DNA of 24,814 bases from a virus, in the IMG/VR virus record IMGVR_UViG_3300033153_000945, positions 1 through 24,814 of that record; one strand, 5' to 3'. Positions 24,385 through 24,814 of this stretch are shown one piece after another (positions within the stretch are counted from its first letter, which is position 1; every line of letters starts with the position of its first letter). Below the pieces are notes generated by a model. It was not told the DNA's origin and did no database searches. It was given only the letters and a program-made list of their open reading frames with translations. Both the position numbers and the translations under genes were made by a program.

Positions 24385-24809
24385 TACCAGGCTTTAACTT
24401 CATTCGAGTAGCGAACAACTATATCACCCTCTACAAGAGTACCAACCTCATCTGCCAGCACATCTTCCGCAGTAATTGTGTAATCATAAGGAGTCTTCTC
24501 ATACAAGATACAAGCAGCTACATCAGCAAGTGCTTCTATCTCGAGAGCAACTTTCTTTCTAGTGCCAGATATATACGACTTGTACTGCTTCAATGCATTA
24601 GCATTAGCTATCACTTTATCAGCAAGTGCATCTACCGTTATACCAGCATACCCTGCCTCATCAAACAGCATACCACCAAGTAACGGAGTAGTCTGATGCT
24701 CTATAGCATCTGATTCTAACTCATTCCAAGAACTCATCTCACTAGGAGTGTATCCAATAGTTGCTGCTCCAAACTTACCATTAGCTACTACTTCTAGGTC
24801 TTTCAGCAT
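24384..24809 (-). CDS. Unknown phage protein, start uncertain at window edge
   Basis: The readable part is 141 residues, acidic and mixed helix-strand, with no signal peptide, membrane span or known motif. The ATG at 24809 lies 5 bases from the window edge. No ribosome binding site is visible there and the preceding codon is open, so the true start may be further upstream. Its stop overlaps the PLA2-like start. No function can be assigned. Confidence 0.5.
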   Translation of the reverse strand: MLKDLEVVANGKFGAATIGYTPSEMSSWNELESDAIEHQTTPLLGGMLFDEAGYAGITVDALADKVIANANALKQYKSYISGTRKKVALEIEALADVAACILYEKTPYDYTITAEDVLADEVGTLVEGDIVVRYSNEVKAW

Positions 24810-24814
24810 ACTAG

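Noticed and set aside
1-24814. CRISPR array, insertion sequence or attachment site
   Set aside because: No regularly spaced repeats, transposase, integrase or terminal inverted repeats were seen anywhere in the window.

Overview
The window looks like part of a tailed-phage genome. It is AT-rich, and every supported gene lies on the minus strand and is transcribed from high to low coordinates. Genes are tightly packed: stops and starts overlap as TAATG at 24384, 22073, 15289 and 10600, and as TAGTG at 22935. The largest gap is about 224 bases. An N4gp56-type major capsid protein, a large portal, an acidic scaffold-like protein and a set of probable ejection proteins suggest a podovirus-like phage. 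The consensus sigma70-type promoters and purine-rich Shine-Dalgarno sites suggest a bacterial host, probably Gram-negative; this is inference, and the exact host cannot be read from the window.

Layout in transcription order. (1) 24809-22495: small envelope-related genes. They comprise an unknown protein, a small protein with the phospholipase A2 signature CCxxHDxxY, a membrane protein, a coiled-coil protein with one membrane span, and a DUF5675-type protein. (2) 22486-19585: a probable tail-fibre adaptor, an HNH homing endonuclease, and a 606-residue fibre with a collagen-like start and two pyocin-knob-like domains. (3) 19582-12527: a consensus promoter, then the portal, a GIY-YIG endonuclease, two small proteins separated by strong hairpins, a conserved small head-assembly protein, an acidic scaffold-like protein and the major capsid protein. 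(4) 12363-10600: a protein with a SAP/HeH-like N-terminus, an endonuclease VII-like HNH protein and a small helical virion-type protein. (5) 10600-6588: an acyl carrier protein, a compact beta-ketoacyl synthase, a probable GNAT-fold acyltransferase and an 824-residue protein with hydrophobic ends, all overlapping one another. (6) 6575-1: a second promoter, then three probable internal/ejection proteins. The last of these is at least 1350 residues long and runs off the left edge.

The most unusual part is region 5, a three-gene acyl-chemistry cassette in the middle of a structural operon. Its genes overlap each other and the next gene, a membrane-type protein. The simplest reading is that the phage lipidates one of its own proteins, or makes a special acyl-ACP for that purpose. 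This resembles the ACP-dependent activation of RTX toxins by HlyC. It is inference: the sequence shows the enzymes and the gene coupling, not the substrate.

A second point of interest is the start of the giant protein at 4051. A perfect 15-bp inverted repeat buries its ribosome binding site in read-through mRNA. An extended -10 promoter inside the upstream arm would make a shorter mRNA lacking that arm. This is the same logic as the T4 lysozyme gene.
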